Assembly (NCBI GenBank): GCA_946623295.1
Contig: CAMOQY010000115.1
Location: forward strand, 1 to 5,383
DNA length: 5,383 bases
DNA from: an uncultured Lachnospiraceae bacterium
GTDB lineage: Bacteria; Bacillota; Clostridia; Lachnospirales; Lachnospiraceae
Reading direction: 5' to 3'
The notes under the pieces were generated by a model. It did no database searches. It saw nothing but the letters and a program-made list of their open reading frames with translations, and was not told the origin of the DNA. Within the stretch, counting starts at the first letter, position 1. Each line of letters opens with the position of its first letter. This document shows, piece after piece, positions 1 through 5,233 of the stretch. The translations under genes and the position numbers were made by a program.

Positions 1-946
1 TCGTGACGCTCTCCTGCGGGATGTTGATGGCATACATGATGTCGTTGCCGCTCTCCACGATGCTGTCCTCCCACAGGCCGATCTCGTACATGTCGCCGCG
101 GCGGTTGCCGAGGTCTCTGCCGTACTTAAAGAAGCTGGCGTTGCCAAGGAAGCCTTCATCGATAGTGACTGTGCGGATACGGGGATGAGCGCGGAACGCG
201 GCCAGCGCCTCCTCCTTTGTGATCTTGCGGCCGTCCTTGCCGGAAACAAGTACGGTTATGATATGTCCGTGGGTCACGGGCGTATGTACGAGGATACCCG
301 TCGCCTCCACATGAGGCATGATCGTCATGAGGTCTACAGCCTGATGGCTGGGAGCCTTATCGATCTGGAGGGCATTGGTCAGTCCGCGGTGATAGTCGCC
401 GGGATCGGAGACGCGGCGGATGATGGTAATGGCTACCTTTGATACGCCGTACGCGCGGTCCAGGCAGTCAACGGTGCGGATCAGGCCGGTGGTGTTGCAG
501 CTGGTGAGCTTGAGATAATTCTGGCCGAGACCCTTTTCATAATTGGCATATCCATGGAAGAAAACATCCGCGACGGAGTTCTTCTCGCCTCCCTGGAAGA
601 TGGCCTTGACGCCAAGCTTCTCGTAAATGACTTTATTTTTCATGCCGACTCCGCCGGGTGCGGCGTCCAGCATGACGTCTACCTTTTTGCAGAGCTCCTC
701 AAAGGTGCCCGCTACCGGGATACCCAGCGCGTCAAACGCAGACTTGTCGGCGCCGTCCACAAGATAGAGATCGTATCTGACGTTATTGGCTCCGATCATA
801 TCCCTCTCAGCGAGAGCGCGTACCGAAAGAGTGGGGGCCATATCGGCGATACCGACAAGCTCCATGTCCTCCTGCATGGCTACACCGTCAGCCAGCCTCT
901 GACCGATAGTGCCGTAACCGGCGATACCAACTTTAACTTTTGCCAT
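1..946 (-). CDS. gap: Type II (archaeal-type) glyceraldehyde-3-phosphate dehydrogenase, C-terminus cut by window edge
   Basis: It would catalyse NAD(P)-dependent oxidative phosphorylation of glyceraldehyde 3-phosphate in cytosolic central carbon metabolism. Seen: 315 codons. There is a Rossmann start with GYGTIGQR (residues 10-17), then FQGGEK (117-122), the catalytic-cysteine motif SCNTTGL with Cys150, IIRR (175-178), and THGH with His226, which aligns with the active-site His of archaeal enzymes. These order and spacing features match the roughly 335-340-aa archaeal class, not the usual bacterial GapA (SCTTNCL type). The last residues seen are QESVT, so about 20-35 C-terminal residues lie outside the window. 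The start at 946 is supported by AAGGAGGA at 954-961 and by homology from residue 2. It is divergent from the DeoR-family gene, with shared operator-like repeats between them. Cofactor preference and glycolytic versus gluconeogenic direction cannot be read here. Confidence 0.92.
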   Translation of the reverse strand, partial: MAKVKVGIAGYGTIGQRLADGVAMQEDMELVGIADMAPTLSVRALAERDMIGANNVRYDLYLVDGADKSAFDALGIPVAGTFEELCKKVDVMLDAAPGGVGMKNKVIYEKLGVKAIFQGGEKNSVADVFFHGYANYEKGLGQNYLKLTSCNTTGLIRTVDCLDRAYGVSKVAITIIRRVSDPGDYHRGLTNALQIDKAPSHQAVDLMTIMPHVEATGILVHTPVTHGHIITVLVSGKDGRKITKEEALAAFRAHPRIRTVTIDEGFLGNASFFKYGRDLGNRRGDMYEIGLWEDSIVESGNDIMYAINIPQESVT

Positions 947-1007
947 GAAAAAATCCTCCTTGAATATTGATAAATAAATATGACTAATAAAATGACACTC
1001 TATCGCG

Positions 1008-1036
1008 ATTCTAATATCAGCCTGTTTTATTGTCAA
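1008..1036 (-). promoter_or_regulatory. Candidate sigma-A promoter of gap
   Basis: On the minus strand there is TTGACA (1031-1036, perfect -35), a 17-bp spacer, and TAGAAT (1008-1013, 5/6 match to TATAAT). The expected start of transcription is near 1001, giving a leader of about 55 nt that ends in a strong ribosome binding site. Two tandem TRACAAAAA units lie directly upstream of the -35. Called from sequence match and spacing only. Confidence 0.75.
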
Positions 1037-1037
1037 G

Positions 1038-1131
1038 TTTTTTGTTATTTTTTTGTCATGTTCGGAAATTTTCCGGGAGAAGTTTCCGTTTTTTAACAAA
1101 AACTAACAAAATTATTGACATTTTTTGTTAA
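1038..1131. repeat. Tandem TRACAAAAA operator-like repeats shared by two divergent promoters
   Basis: On the minus strand (towards gap) units start at 1058 (TGACAAAAA) and 1047 (TAACAAAAA), followed by the TGACA of the -35 box at 1035. On the plus strand units start at 1094 (TAACAAAAA) and 1104 (TAACAAAAT), followed by the TGACA of the -35 box at 1116. The steps are 11 and 12 bp on one side and 10 and 12 bp on the other. A further inverted copy, TTTTTTGTTAA, sits at 1121-1131 inside the rightward promoter spacer; with 1093-1102 it gives perfect 10-bp inverted arms 19 bp apart. Known: DeoR-family repressors often bind repeated A/T-rich sites near their own promoter. Inferred: this is the operator array of the neighbouring DeoR-type protein. 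A/T-rich UP-element-like function is the alternative. Confidence 0.55.
1063..1075. promoter_or_regulatory. Short palindrome CGGAAA-T-TTTCCG midway between divergent promoters
   Basis: The 6-bp arms are perfect around a single central base. The site lies between the two tandem-repeat arrays, and TTTCCG recurs at 1084-1089. It could be a second operator for an unknown regulator. It is short enough to be chance in such a region. Confidence 0.25.
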
Positions 1132-1144
1132 GTTGATTTATGAT
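1115..1144 (+). promoter_or_regulatory. Candidate sigma-A promoter of the DeoR-PHP operon
   Basis: There is TTGACA (1115-1120), an 18-bp spacer, and TATGAT (1139-1144, 5/6 match). The predicted transcription start is near 1151. This lies downstream of the in-frame ATG at 1140, so it argues for translation starting at 1185 instead. The leader would be about 34 nt. The spacer contains an inverted TAACAAAA copy, consistent with repression at this site. Confidence 0.7.
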
Positions 1145-1184
1145 ACGGAATGACATCTGGAGTACTGCGCGGAGGAAACGAAAT

Positions 1185-1949
1185 ATGCGAAGCAGCCGGA
1201 GAAAGGATATTGCCGCTTATATAGCCAGACACCGTTCTGTTACCATGACGGAGCTGTGCGAGGTTTTTGACGTGTCCATGAATACCATACGTGCAGATGT
1301 GGCTTTCCTCACATCTACCGGTACCGTCGAAAAGATCTACGGCGGCGTACGCAGCGTACCGCAGCTTGAGGTCCCGCTGTTTGCGCAGCGCACCGCCATC
1401 CGCCCCGAGGCAAAGCTCGCCATCGCGCGCGCGGCAGCCGGCATGATCAGGGACGGGGACTCCGTCTATATAGACGCCGGCACGACCGCCATGCATGTGA
1501 TAGACATGATCAGCCCGGACAGCCACGTCACGATAATCACCGGCAATCTGTACGTGGTCAATCAGGCTTCCCTGCGTCAGAACATCGAGCTCATCGTGCT
1601 TCCCGGCATTCTCAACCGCCGTACCAACAGCGTTGCGGATGTCAGCACTCTTGAATATCTCGGGCGGTATAATTTTTCAAAGGCTGTTCTCGGAACCACG
1701 GGTCTTTCCTACGAAGGAGGACTCAACGTTTCTTCATACCTTGAGTGCGAGGTCAAGCGCAAGGCTCTCCAGCAAAGCACCGAGCGCATACTCCTGTGCG
1801 ACTCGTCAAAATACGGCAGCACGGGCCTTATAAGCTATGCTTCTCTCGCCGACATAACGCGGCTCATCACAGACAGTTCGTGCAACGACGCACTGCGCAG
1901 ACTCTGCGCGGAAAAGGACACTCAGCTGACCGTGGTGAACGCAGACTGA
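1185..1949 (+). CDS. DeoR/GlpR-family transcriptional repressor
   Basis: A cytosolic DNA-binding repressor that probably senses a phosphorylated sugar or related metabolite. Seen: 254 aa, the usual family length (about 250). The N-terminal winged helix spans about residues 1-57, with the recognition-helix signature VSMNTIRADVAFL and the wing KIYGG. The C-terminal DeoRC effector domain (about 75-235) carries GDSVYIDAGTTAMHV, ITGNLYVV, LPGILNRRTNS and LCDSSKYGSTGL, all typical phosphosugar-isomerase-like DeoRC blocks. The start at 1185 is preferred over the in-frame ATG at 1140 because GGAGG lies at 1171-1175 and the predicted transcript begins near 1151. It precedes the PHP hydrolase gene by 21 bp with no terminator between, so the two form an operon. 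It is divergent from gap. The inducer cannot be read from sequence. Confidence 0.93.
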   Translation: MRSSRRKDIAAYIARHRSVTMTELCEVFDVSMNTIRADVAFLTSTGTVEKIYGGVRSVPQLEVPLFAQRTAIRPEAKLAIARAAAGMIRDGDSVYIDAGTTAMHVIDMISPDSHVTIITGNLYVVNQASLRQNIELIVLPGILNRRTNSVADVSTLEYLGRYNFSKAVLGTTGLSYEGGLNVSSYLECEVKRKALQQSTERILLCDSSKYGSTGLISYASLADITRLITDSSCNDALRRLCAEKDTQLTVVNAD

Positions 1950-1970
1950 CAGAGAAAAGAAAGGAATATC

Positions 1971-2645
1971 ATGTACAAAATCGAGCCTCATCTTCACACC
2001 TGCCATTTCAGTCCCTGCGGGCACATGACAGCAGAGCAGCTTACGGAGGCCTACGCGGCTGCGGGCTATTCCGGGATCGCCGTCACCGACCACTATAGCA
2101 GATACGTATTTCAGAAAAACGGAGTCGATATCACGGATCCGTCAGTCGATGCTGTGGATCGTTTCCTTATGGGCTTCCGTCTCATGCAGGAAGAAGGCGC
2201 AAAGCGCGGGCTGACTATCTACAAAGGCGCGGAGCTGCGCTTTGACGAATGCGACAACGATTATCTGCTCTACGGCTGGGATGATGAGCTTCTGGCCGAT
2301 CCGGACAAGATCTTCCGCATGGGGATCGCTGGTTTTTCAAAGCTGGCACGCGAGGCGGGAGCGCTGCTCATTCAGGCGCATCCCTACCGCCACGGCTGTA
2401 CTCCGGCTATCGCCTGCTATCTGGACGGGATCGAGGTGATAAATGCCAATCCCCGCCACGACAGCCGCAACGAGCTTGCCAAGGCTTATGCGGAGGAGTT
2501 CGGGCTGATCGCAACGGCAGGTTCCGACTGCCATCAGCCCCCGGATGTGGGTCTGGCCGGAATCTGCACCGAGATACTTCCGTCCGACTCAAAGGAGCTT
2601 GCACAGCTGATCCGCTCCGGAGAGTATCAGATATTCGGAGAGTAA
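1971..2645 (+). CDS. PHP-domain metal-dependent hydrolase/phosphoesterase
   Basis: A 224-aa single-domain PHP protein. The family hydrolyses phosphoester bonds (histidinol phosphate, nucleotides, oligonucleotide ends) using a metal cluster; the substrate here is unknown. Seen metal-ligand motifs in order: HLH (His7, His9), TDH (Asp40, His41), GAE (Glu88), QAHPYR (His137), and SDCH (Asp186, His188), so the catalytic set looks complete. There is no signal peptide or membrane segment, so it is cytosolic. The start at ATG 1971 follows AAAGGA at 1960-1965 and places the HLH motif at the very N-terminus, as expected. It is the second gene of the DeoR operon and is followed directly by a strong terminator. 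Its partnership with a DeoR repressor suggests a role in phosphorylated sugar or metabolite turnover, which is inference. A histidinol-phosphatase function is possible, but no his genes are nearby. Confidence 0.88.
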   Translation: MYKIEPHLHTCHFSPCGHMTAEQLTEAYAAAGYSGIAVTDHYSRYVFQKNGVDITDPSVDAVDRFLMGFRLMQEEGAKRGLTIYKGAELRFDECDNDYLLYGWDDELLADPDKIFRMGIAGFSKLAREAGALLIQAHPYRHGCTPAIACYLDGIEVINANPRHDSRNELAKAYAEEFGLIATAGSDCHQPPDVGLAGICTEILPSDSKELAQLIRSGEYQIFGE

Positions 2646-2647
2646 TA

Positions 2648-2675
2648 AAAAGAGGCTGCCGCGGCAGCCTCTTTT
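2648..2675. terminator. Bidirectional rho-independent terminator
   Basis: A perfect 28-bp palindrome has a GC-rich stem (GAGGCTGC / GCAGCCTC, CGCG loop) flanked by AAAA on the left and TTTT on the right. It therefore gives a U-run after the stem on both strands. It begins 2 bp after the PHP gene stop and lies about 57 bp beyond the end of the convergent metallophosphoesterase gene. It can serve both transcripts. Confidence 0.9.
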
Positions 2676-2732
2676 CGTATAATCGATATGAGTTACAGAG
2701 CAAATAATGACGGCGTTTTCCGCAGACTTTTT

Positions 2733-3242
2733 CTATGAGAAGAAATCAATGATCCGGTCTATGGATACCGGAACGAAGCCGTTTGCCTCAACTCCTACAT
2801 CGTATCTCAAAATTCCGTCCTCACGGTTTTTCAGATTGTAACCCATGTCGCTGTGGAGATGCCCGTGCACCTGGATACAGCCTTTTTTGATCTTTGGCCA
2901 GGCAAGAAGCGGATAATGCATCATGGCAAAATATCTTCCATTAATTTCCGTCAGCAGAAAATCCCGCATTTCCTCAAAGAGCGAGGGATCGTAGGCCGGA
3001 TCGTGGTTTCCGATGAGCAGATGCTTGCGCCCGTGGAGCGAGGCGATCAGTTCATTGGCCTGCTGCGGGCTCAGGTCTCCGCACAGATCGCCGAGGATGT
3101 AAACAGTATCATTCTCTCCTACCACAGAATTATACTTATCCGCGATATCCCTGGTCATCTCGTCAGCTGTCTCGTAGGGGCGATGCCTCTTTGGTATGAC
3201 CTTCTGGTGACCGAGATGAAGATCGCTGGTGAAATAGATCAT
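2733..3242 (-). CDS. Calcineurin-like metallophosphoesterase, small single-domain
   Basis: A 169-aa cytosolic dinuclear-metal phosphoesterase. Seen metal-site motifs in order: SDLHLGH (Asp7, His9), GDLCGD (Asp52), GNHD (Asn79, His80), MMHYP (His109) and GHLH (His128, His130), followed by YDVGVEANG (147-155). The full ligand set is present, so an active enzyme is expected. The length and the VGVEANG ending fit the small stand-alone bacterial and phage calcineurin-like phosphoesterases. Members act on phosphodiesters, nucleotides or phosphoproteins, and the substrate is not predictable here. The ATG at 3242 overlaps the codY stop (ATGA), so it is probably co-transcribed and translationally coupled with codY. 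Convergent with the PHP gene. Confidence 0.92.
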   Translation of the reverse strand: MIYFTSDLHLGHQKVIPKRHRPYETADEMTRDIADKYNSVVGENDTVYILGDLCGDLSPQQANELIASLHGRKHLLIGNHDPAYDPSLFEEMRDFLLTEINGRYFAMMHYPLLAWPKIKKGCIQVHGHLHSDMGYNLKNREDGILRYDVGVEANGFVPVSIDRIIDFFS

Positions 3243-4018
3243 GACTGCTGTTTTGCCTCCTTCTCTACCTCCTCAAAAACAAATTCATTGCAGATCCTGA
3301 TATACGTGCCCTTCATGCCTGAGGAGCGCGACTCGATGACTCCTGCGCTCTCCAGCTTACGCAGGGCGTTGACTATCACCGAGCGGGCGATCCCTACGGA
3401 ATCCGCCAGCTTGCTCGCGACGAGGATCCCCTCGTTTGTCCCGAGCTCGCCGAGGATATATCCAACTGCGTCCAGCTCGGACTGAGACAGGGTACTGATG
3501 GCGGATTTGACTACCTGGCGCTTGCGCAGCTCCTCCGCGGTCTCTTCGTTCAGCGAGCGGAGCATCTCCAGCCCGACCACGGCGTTGCCGTATTCTGTCA
3601 CGATGATATCATCTATATCGTAAAGATCATCGGTGCGGTACGCAAAGAGCGTCCCGAGCCGCTCGCCCGCTATGTCGATGGGGGTGACTATGACGTGGTA
3701 TTTCGATGGAGCGTCCTCGAAGCCGAGCGTGGCGAGATTGACGTTTTCCTTTGTGGAAAGAATATTAAGCAGACGCTCGTTCAGCGAAGGATCGATGAAT
3801 ACGCCCACCTCCACACGGCTCCAGTCATCCTTTGCGCTGACAGCCGGGATGTGCTCGCCAAAGCCGAGGATCTTGCCCTTGCGGCTGAATACAAGTATGT
3901 TTGAATTAAGCGTTTCCGCCAGGACCTTGCATACGTCGTTGAAGACGAATCGATCCGAAGTATTATTGTGCAGCAACCGGTTGATTTTTCTTGTTTTATC
4001 AAGTAATTGAACACTCAT
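3239..4018 (-). CDS. codY: GTP- and branched-chain-amino-acid-sensing global regulator CodY
   Basis: A pleiotropic transcription regulator of Firmicutes that represses nutrient-acquisition and biosynthesis genes when GTP and branched-chain amino acids are plentiful. Seen: 259 aa, the normal length. The start LLDKTRKINRLL fits CodY N-termini. The GAF-type effector domain (about 1-155) includes SRKGKILG, GERLGTL and EYGNAVVG. The winged helix-turn-helix is nearly identical to the family (ASKLADSVGIARSVIVNALR at 201-220, then KLESAGVIES and GMKGTYI). The isoleucine-pocket region (about 55-85) is clearly diverged from the Bacillus subtilis sequence around its Arg61/Met62/Met65. The start at 4018 has GGAGG at 4027-4031. 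Unlike the classic Bacillus arrangement, no hslUV genes are present upstream; instead it heads a unit with a metallophosphoesterase. The promoter region carries a CodY-box-like site, suggesting autoregulation. Confidence 0.96.
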   Translation of the reverse strand: MSVQLLDKTRKINRLLHNNTSDRFVFNDVCKVLAETLNSNILVFSRKGKILGFGEHIPAVSAKDDWSRVEVGVFIDPSLNERLLNILSTKENVNLATLGFEDAPSKYHVIVTPIDIAGERLGTLFAYRTDDLYDIDDIIVTEYGNAVVGLEMLRSLNEETAEELRKRQVVKSAISTLSQSELDAVGYILGELGTNEGILVASKLADSVGIARSVIVNALRKLESAGVIESRSSGMKGTYIRICNEFVFEEVEKEAKQQS

Positions 4019-4036
4019 CGTCTTTGCCTCCGAAAA

Positions 4037-4070
4037 TTAGCTGATATTATATGAATATAATATCAGCTAA
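4037..4070. promoter_or_regulatory. Perfect 34-bp palindrome over the codY -10/start region
   Basis: The arms TTAGCTGATATTATAT (4037-4052) and its exact reverse complement (4055-4070) are separated by GA. The palindrome overlaps the predicted codY -10 (4057-4062) and transcription start, and ends 4 bp before the ribosome binding site. There is no U-run and the stem is A/T-rich, so an operator for a dimeric regulator is more likely than a terminator. A leader hairpin affecting translation of codY is an alternative. It does not match the known CodY box. Confidence 0.6.
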
Positions 4071-4085
4071 CTGCATAATAATCAA
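4057..4085 (-). promoter_or_regulatory. Candidate sigma-A promoter of codY
   Basis: On the minus strand there is TTGATT (4080-4085, 4/6), a 17-bp spacer, and TATTAT (4057-4062, 5/6). A perfect TATAAT at 4046-4051 also exists on this strand within the palindrome, but I found no convincing -35 for it. Transcription is expected to start near 4050. Confidence 0.55.
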
Positions 4086-4086
4086 C

Positions 4087-4101
4087 TATTTTGAGAAATT
4101 T
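4087..4101. promoter_or_regulatory. CodY-box-like site upstream of codY
   Basis: On the minus strand AAATTTCTCAAAATA matches the established CodY motif AATTTTCWGAAAATT at 12 of 15 positions. It ends one base upstream of the predicted -35 of codY. A site here could allow CodY to control its own transcription. A/T-rich intergenic DNA gives some chance matches, so this is a candidate only. Confidence 0.5.
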
Positions 4102-4151
4102 CGGATAATTTATATTTCGTAGAGTGCAGGCGTGTTTTTTTTACTGAAATG

Positions 4152-4180
4152 TTGCGTTAAAAGCCCAAAAACATTATAAT
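4152..4180 (+). promoter_or_regulatory. Candidate sigma-A promoter of the GHKL-like/STAS pair
   Basis: There is TTGCGT (4152-4157, weak -35), a 17-bp spacer, and TATAAT (4175-4180, perfect -10, within the palindrome CATTATAATG). The expected start is near 4187, giving a leader of about 72 nt. This looks like an ordinary housekeeping promoter, not a site for an alternative sigma factor. Confidence 0.6.
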
Positions 4181-4258
4181 GTAGTAGCATATGCATCTGA
4201 AAAGCTCGTATTTTATACGGATCTCATGATGCAATGGCTCAAAGAAGGAGGATCCGAC

Positions 4259-4858
4259 ATGAAATCCGATGTCATCCACGTTACAAGTGAAGGAGCCGGT
4301 TACAAGGAAGCTCTCGATCAGGCAGAGCGAGTGGCCGCCTTTATGAAGCTCCCCTCGAAAAGCGCTCTGCATCTCCGCCTGCTTACCGAGGAAATGATGG
4401 GTATGATGCGGGCTCTGACAGGCGAACGCGACGCCCAGTTTTGGATCGACGATGAAAACGGTACCACTAAGCTCCATCTCCAGGCACGGGCGGCCATGAA
4501 CGCCGAGATGAGAGGCAAGCTGCTCTCCGCTTCCACATCTGGACAGAACATCGCCGTCAAGGGAGTCATGGGCAAGCTTCGCGATGTTTTCGAGAGATTT
4601 CTTGAACCTATCAACGGAGAATATACCAATATCTATACTGATTGCCTGTCTTTTGCAGGAGCAGACCTCGGCACAGTTTCGATCAACGCAGCCGGTATGT
4701 GGTCTCTGAATCAATATAAAACGGCCGTCATGGAGGGCCGTGCGCCCCAGGAAAACTGGGATGAGCTTGAGAAGTCCGTCATCGCCAATCTCGCCGACGA
4801 AGTTCAGGTAGGCATCGCCGACAACAACGTGGAGATGATCGTTTATAAAAAATTCTGA
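4259..4858 (+). CDS. Degenerate GHKL (RsbW/SpoIIAB-like) ATPase-fold protein, putative STAS partner
   Basis: 199 aa with no signal peptide or membrane segment. I recognise it only by pattern and context. Residues about 15-55 resemble the start of an anti-sigma serine kinase: a helix, then LRLLTEEMMGMMRAL (39-53) in the place of the N-box, with Glu44/Glu45 kept but Gly48 where the Mg-binding Asn normally sits. The next segment FWIDDENGTTKLHLQARA (61-78) fits the strands leading to the G1 box, but no DxGxG/DxGxPF follows. GVMGKL (102-107) may be a remnant of the glycine-rich G2 loop. The C-terminal EMIVYKKF fits a final beta strand. Kinase activity is therefore doubtful. The start at 4259 is chosen because AAGGAGG (4245-4251) sits 7 bases before it; the in-frame ATG at 4226 lacks a site. 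The STAS gene follows after 14 bp. An unrelated fold is possible. Confidence 0.6.
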   Translation: MKSDVIHVTSEGAGYKEALDQAERVAAFMKLPSKSALHLRLLTEEMMGMMRALTGERDAQFWIDDENGTTKLHLQARAAMNAEMRGKLLSASTSGQNIAVKGVMGKLRDVFERFLEPINGEYTNIYTDCLSFAGADLGTVSINAAGMWSLNQYKTAVMEGRAPQENWDELEKSVIANLADEVQVGIADNNVEMIVYKKF

Positions 4859-4872
4859 AAGGGAGAAAGAAT

Positions 4873-5169
4873 ATGAATATCACAACCACAAAGAACGCCG
4901 ACGCTCTGACCCTTGCTCTTGAGGGCAGACTGGATACCATGACTGCACCGGAGCTCGAGCAGACGCTTAAGGCTGAGCTTGACGGTGTGACCGCACTTAC
5001 ATTTGACCTCAAGGATCTTGAGTATATCTCCTCCGCCGGTCTCAGAGTTCTGCTTTCGGCCCAGAAGACCATGAATACTCAGGGCACGATGAAGGTGACC
5101 AACGTCAACGATACTATCGCCGAGGTCTTCGAGATCACCGGATTTTCCGATATCCTTACCATCGAATAA
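4873..5169 (+). CDS. STAS-domain protein, anti-sigma-factor-antagonist-like (SpoIIAA/RsbV family)
   Basis: 98 aa, a single STAS domain of the usual length (about 100-115). In partner-switch systems such proteins, when unphosphorylated, bind a GHKL serine kinase/anti-sigma factor and release its target. Seen: LEGRLDTMTAPELEQTL (16-32), DLKDLEYISSAGLRVLL (45-61), MKVTN (73-77) and the ending FEITGFSDILTI (86-97), all in family order. Ser54 aligns with the phosphorylated serine of SpoIIAA (Ser58) and RsbV (Ser56); the preceding Asp is Ser53 here, a common variant. GGGAG at 4861-4865 serves the ATG at 4873. It is co-transcribed with the GHKL-like gene and followed by a strong terminator. No sigma factor or PP2C phosphatase is visible alongside, so its output could be something other than sigma control. 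Confidence 0.93.
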   Translation: MNITTTKNADALTLALEGRLDTMTAPELEQTLKAELDGVTALTFDLKDLEYISSAGLRVLLSAQKTMNTQGTMKVTNVNDTIAEVFEITGFSDILTIE

Positions 5170-5193
5170 AGACGTTTCAATGCGTAGTACCGA

Positions 5194-5233
5194 ACATAAA
5201 CAAGCCGGACTTTTCAGTCCGGCTTGTTTATGT
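5194..5233. terminator. Rho-independent terminator after the STAS gene
   Basis: Perfect 18-bp arms (ACATAAACAAGCCGGACT and its complement) enclose the loop TTTC. The GC-rich core GCCGGACT/AGTCCGGC is followed by TTGTTTAT on the plus strand. The outer A/T pairs make it close to symmetric, so it may stop transcription from the right as well. It lies 24 bp after the STAS stop. Confidence 0.85.

Noticed and set aside
185..970. Plus-strand open frames of 85 and 138 codons (185-442, 554-970)
   Set aside because: They are antisense to the clearly coding type II GAPDH gene, have no ribosome binding site and show no recognisable domain.
1067..1081. CodY-box-like AATTTTC in the gap-DeoR intergenic region
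   Set aside because: The left half matches but the right half does not (about 9/15), and the sequence is better explained by the local CGGAAA/TTTCCG palindrome.
1140..1184. Upstream in-frame ATG extending the DeoR protein by 15 residues
   Set aside because: It overlaps the predicted -10 box and has no ribosome binding site, while the ATG at 1185 has GGAGG at the right distance.
1128..1526. Minus-strand open frame of 132 codons
   Set aside because: It is a shadow of the DeoR-family gene; its composition is His/Gly/Arg-rich antisense type and there is no initiation signal.
2853..3485. Plus-strand open frame of 210 codons
   Set aside because: It runs antisense across both the metallophosphoesterase and codY, which carry full catalytic and DNA-binding motifs.
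4191..4205. Second CodY-box-like site in the leader of the GHKL-like gene
   Set aside because: Only 9 of 15 positions match the CodY motif, which is not better than chance in A/T-rich DNA.
4226..4258. Upstream in-frame ATG for the GHKL-like protein
   Set aside because: The AAGGAGG site lies inside this extension and is correctly spaced only for the ATG at 4259.
4157..4714. Minus-strand open frame of 185 codons overlapping the GHKL-like gene
   Set aside because: No domain is recognised and it has no ribosome binding site; the opposite strand has a strong RBS, a promoter and a co-directional partner gene.
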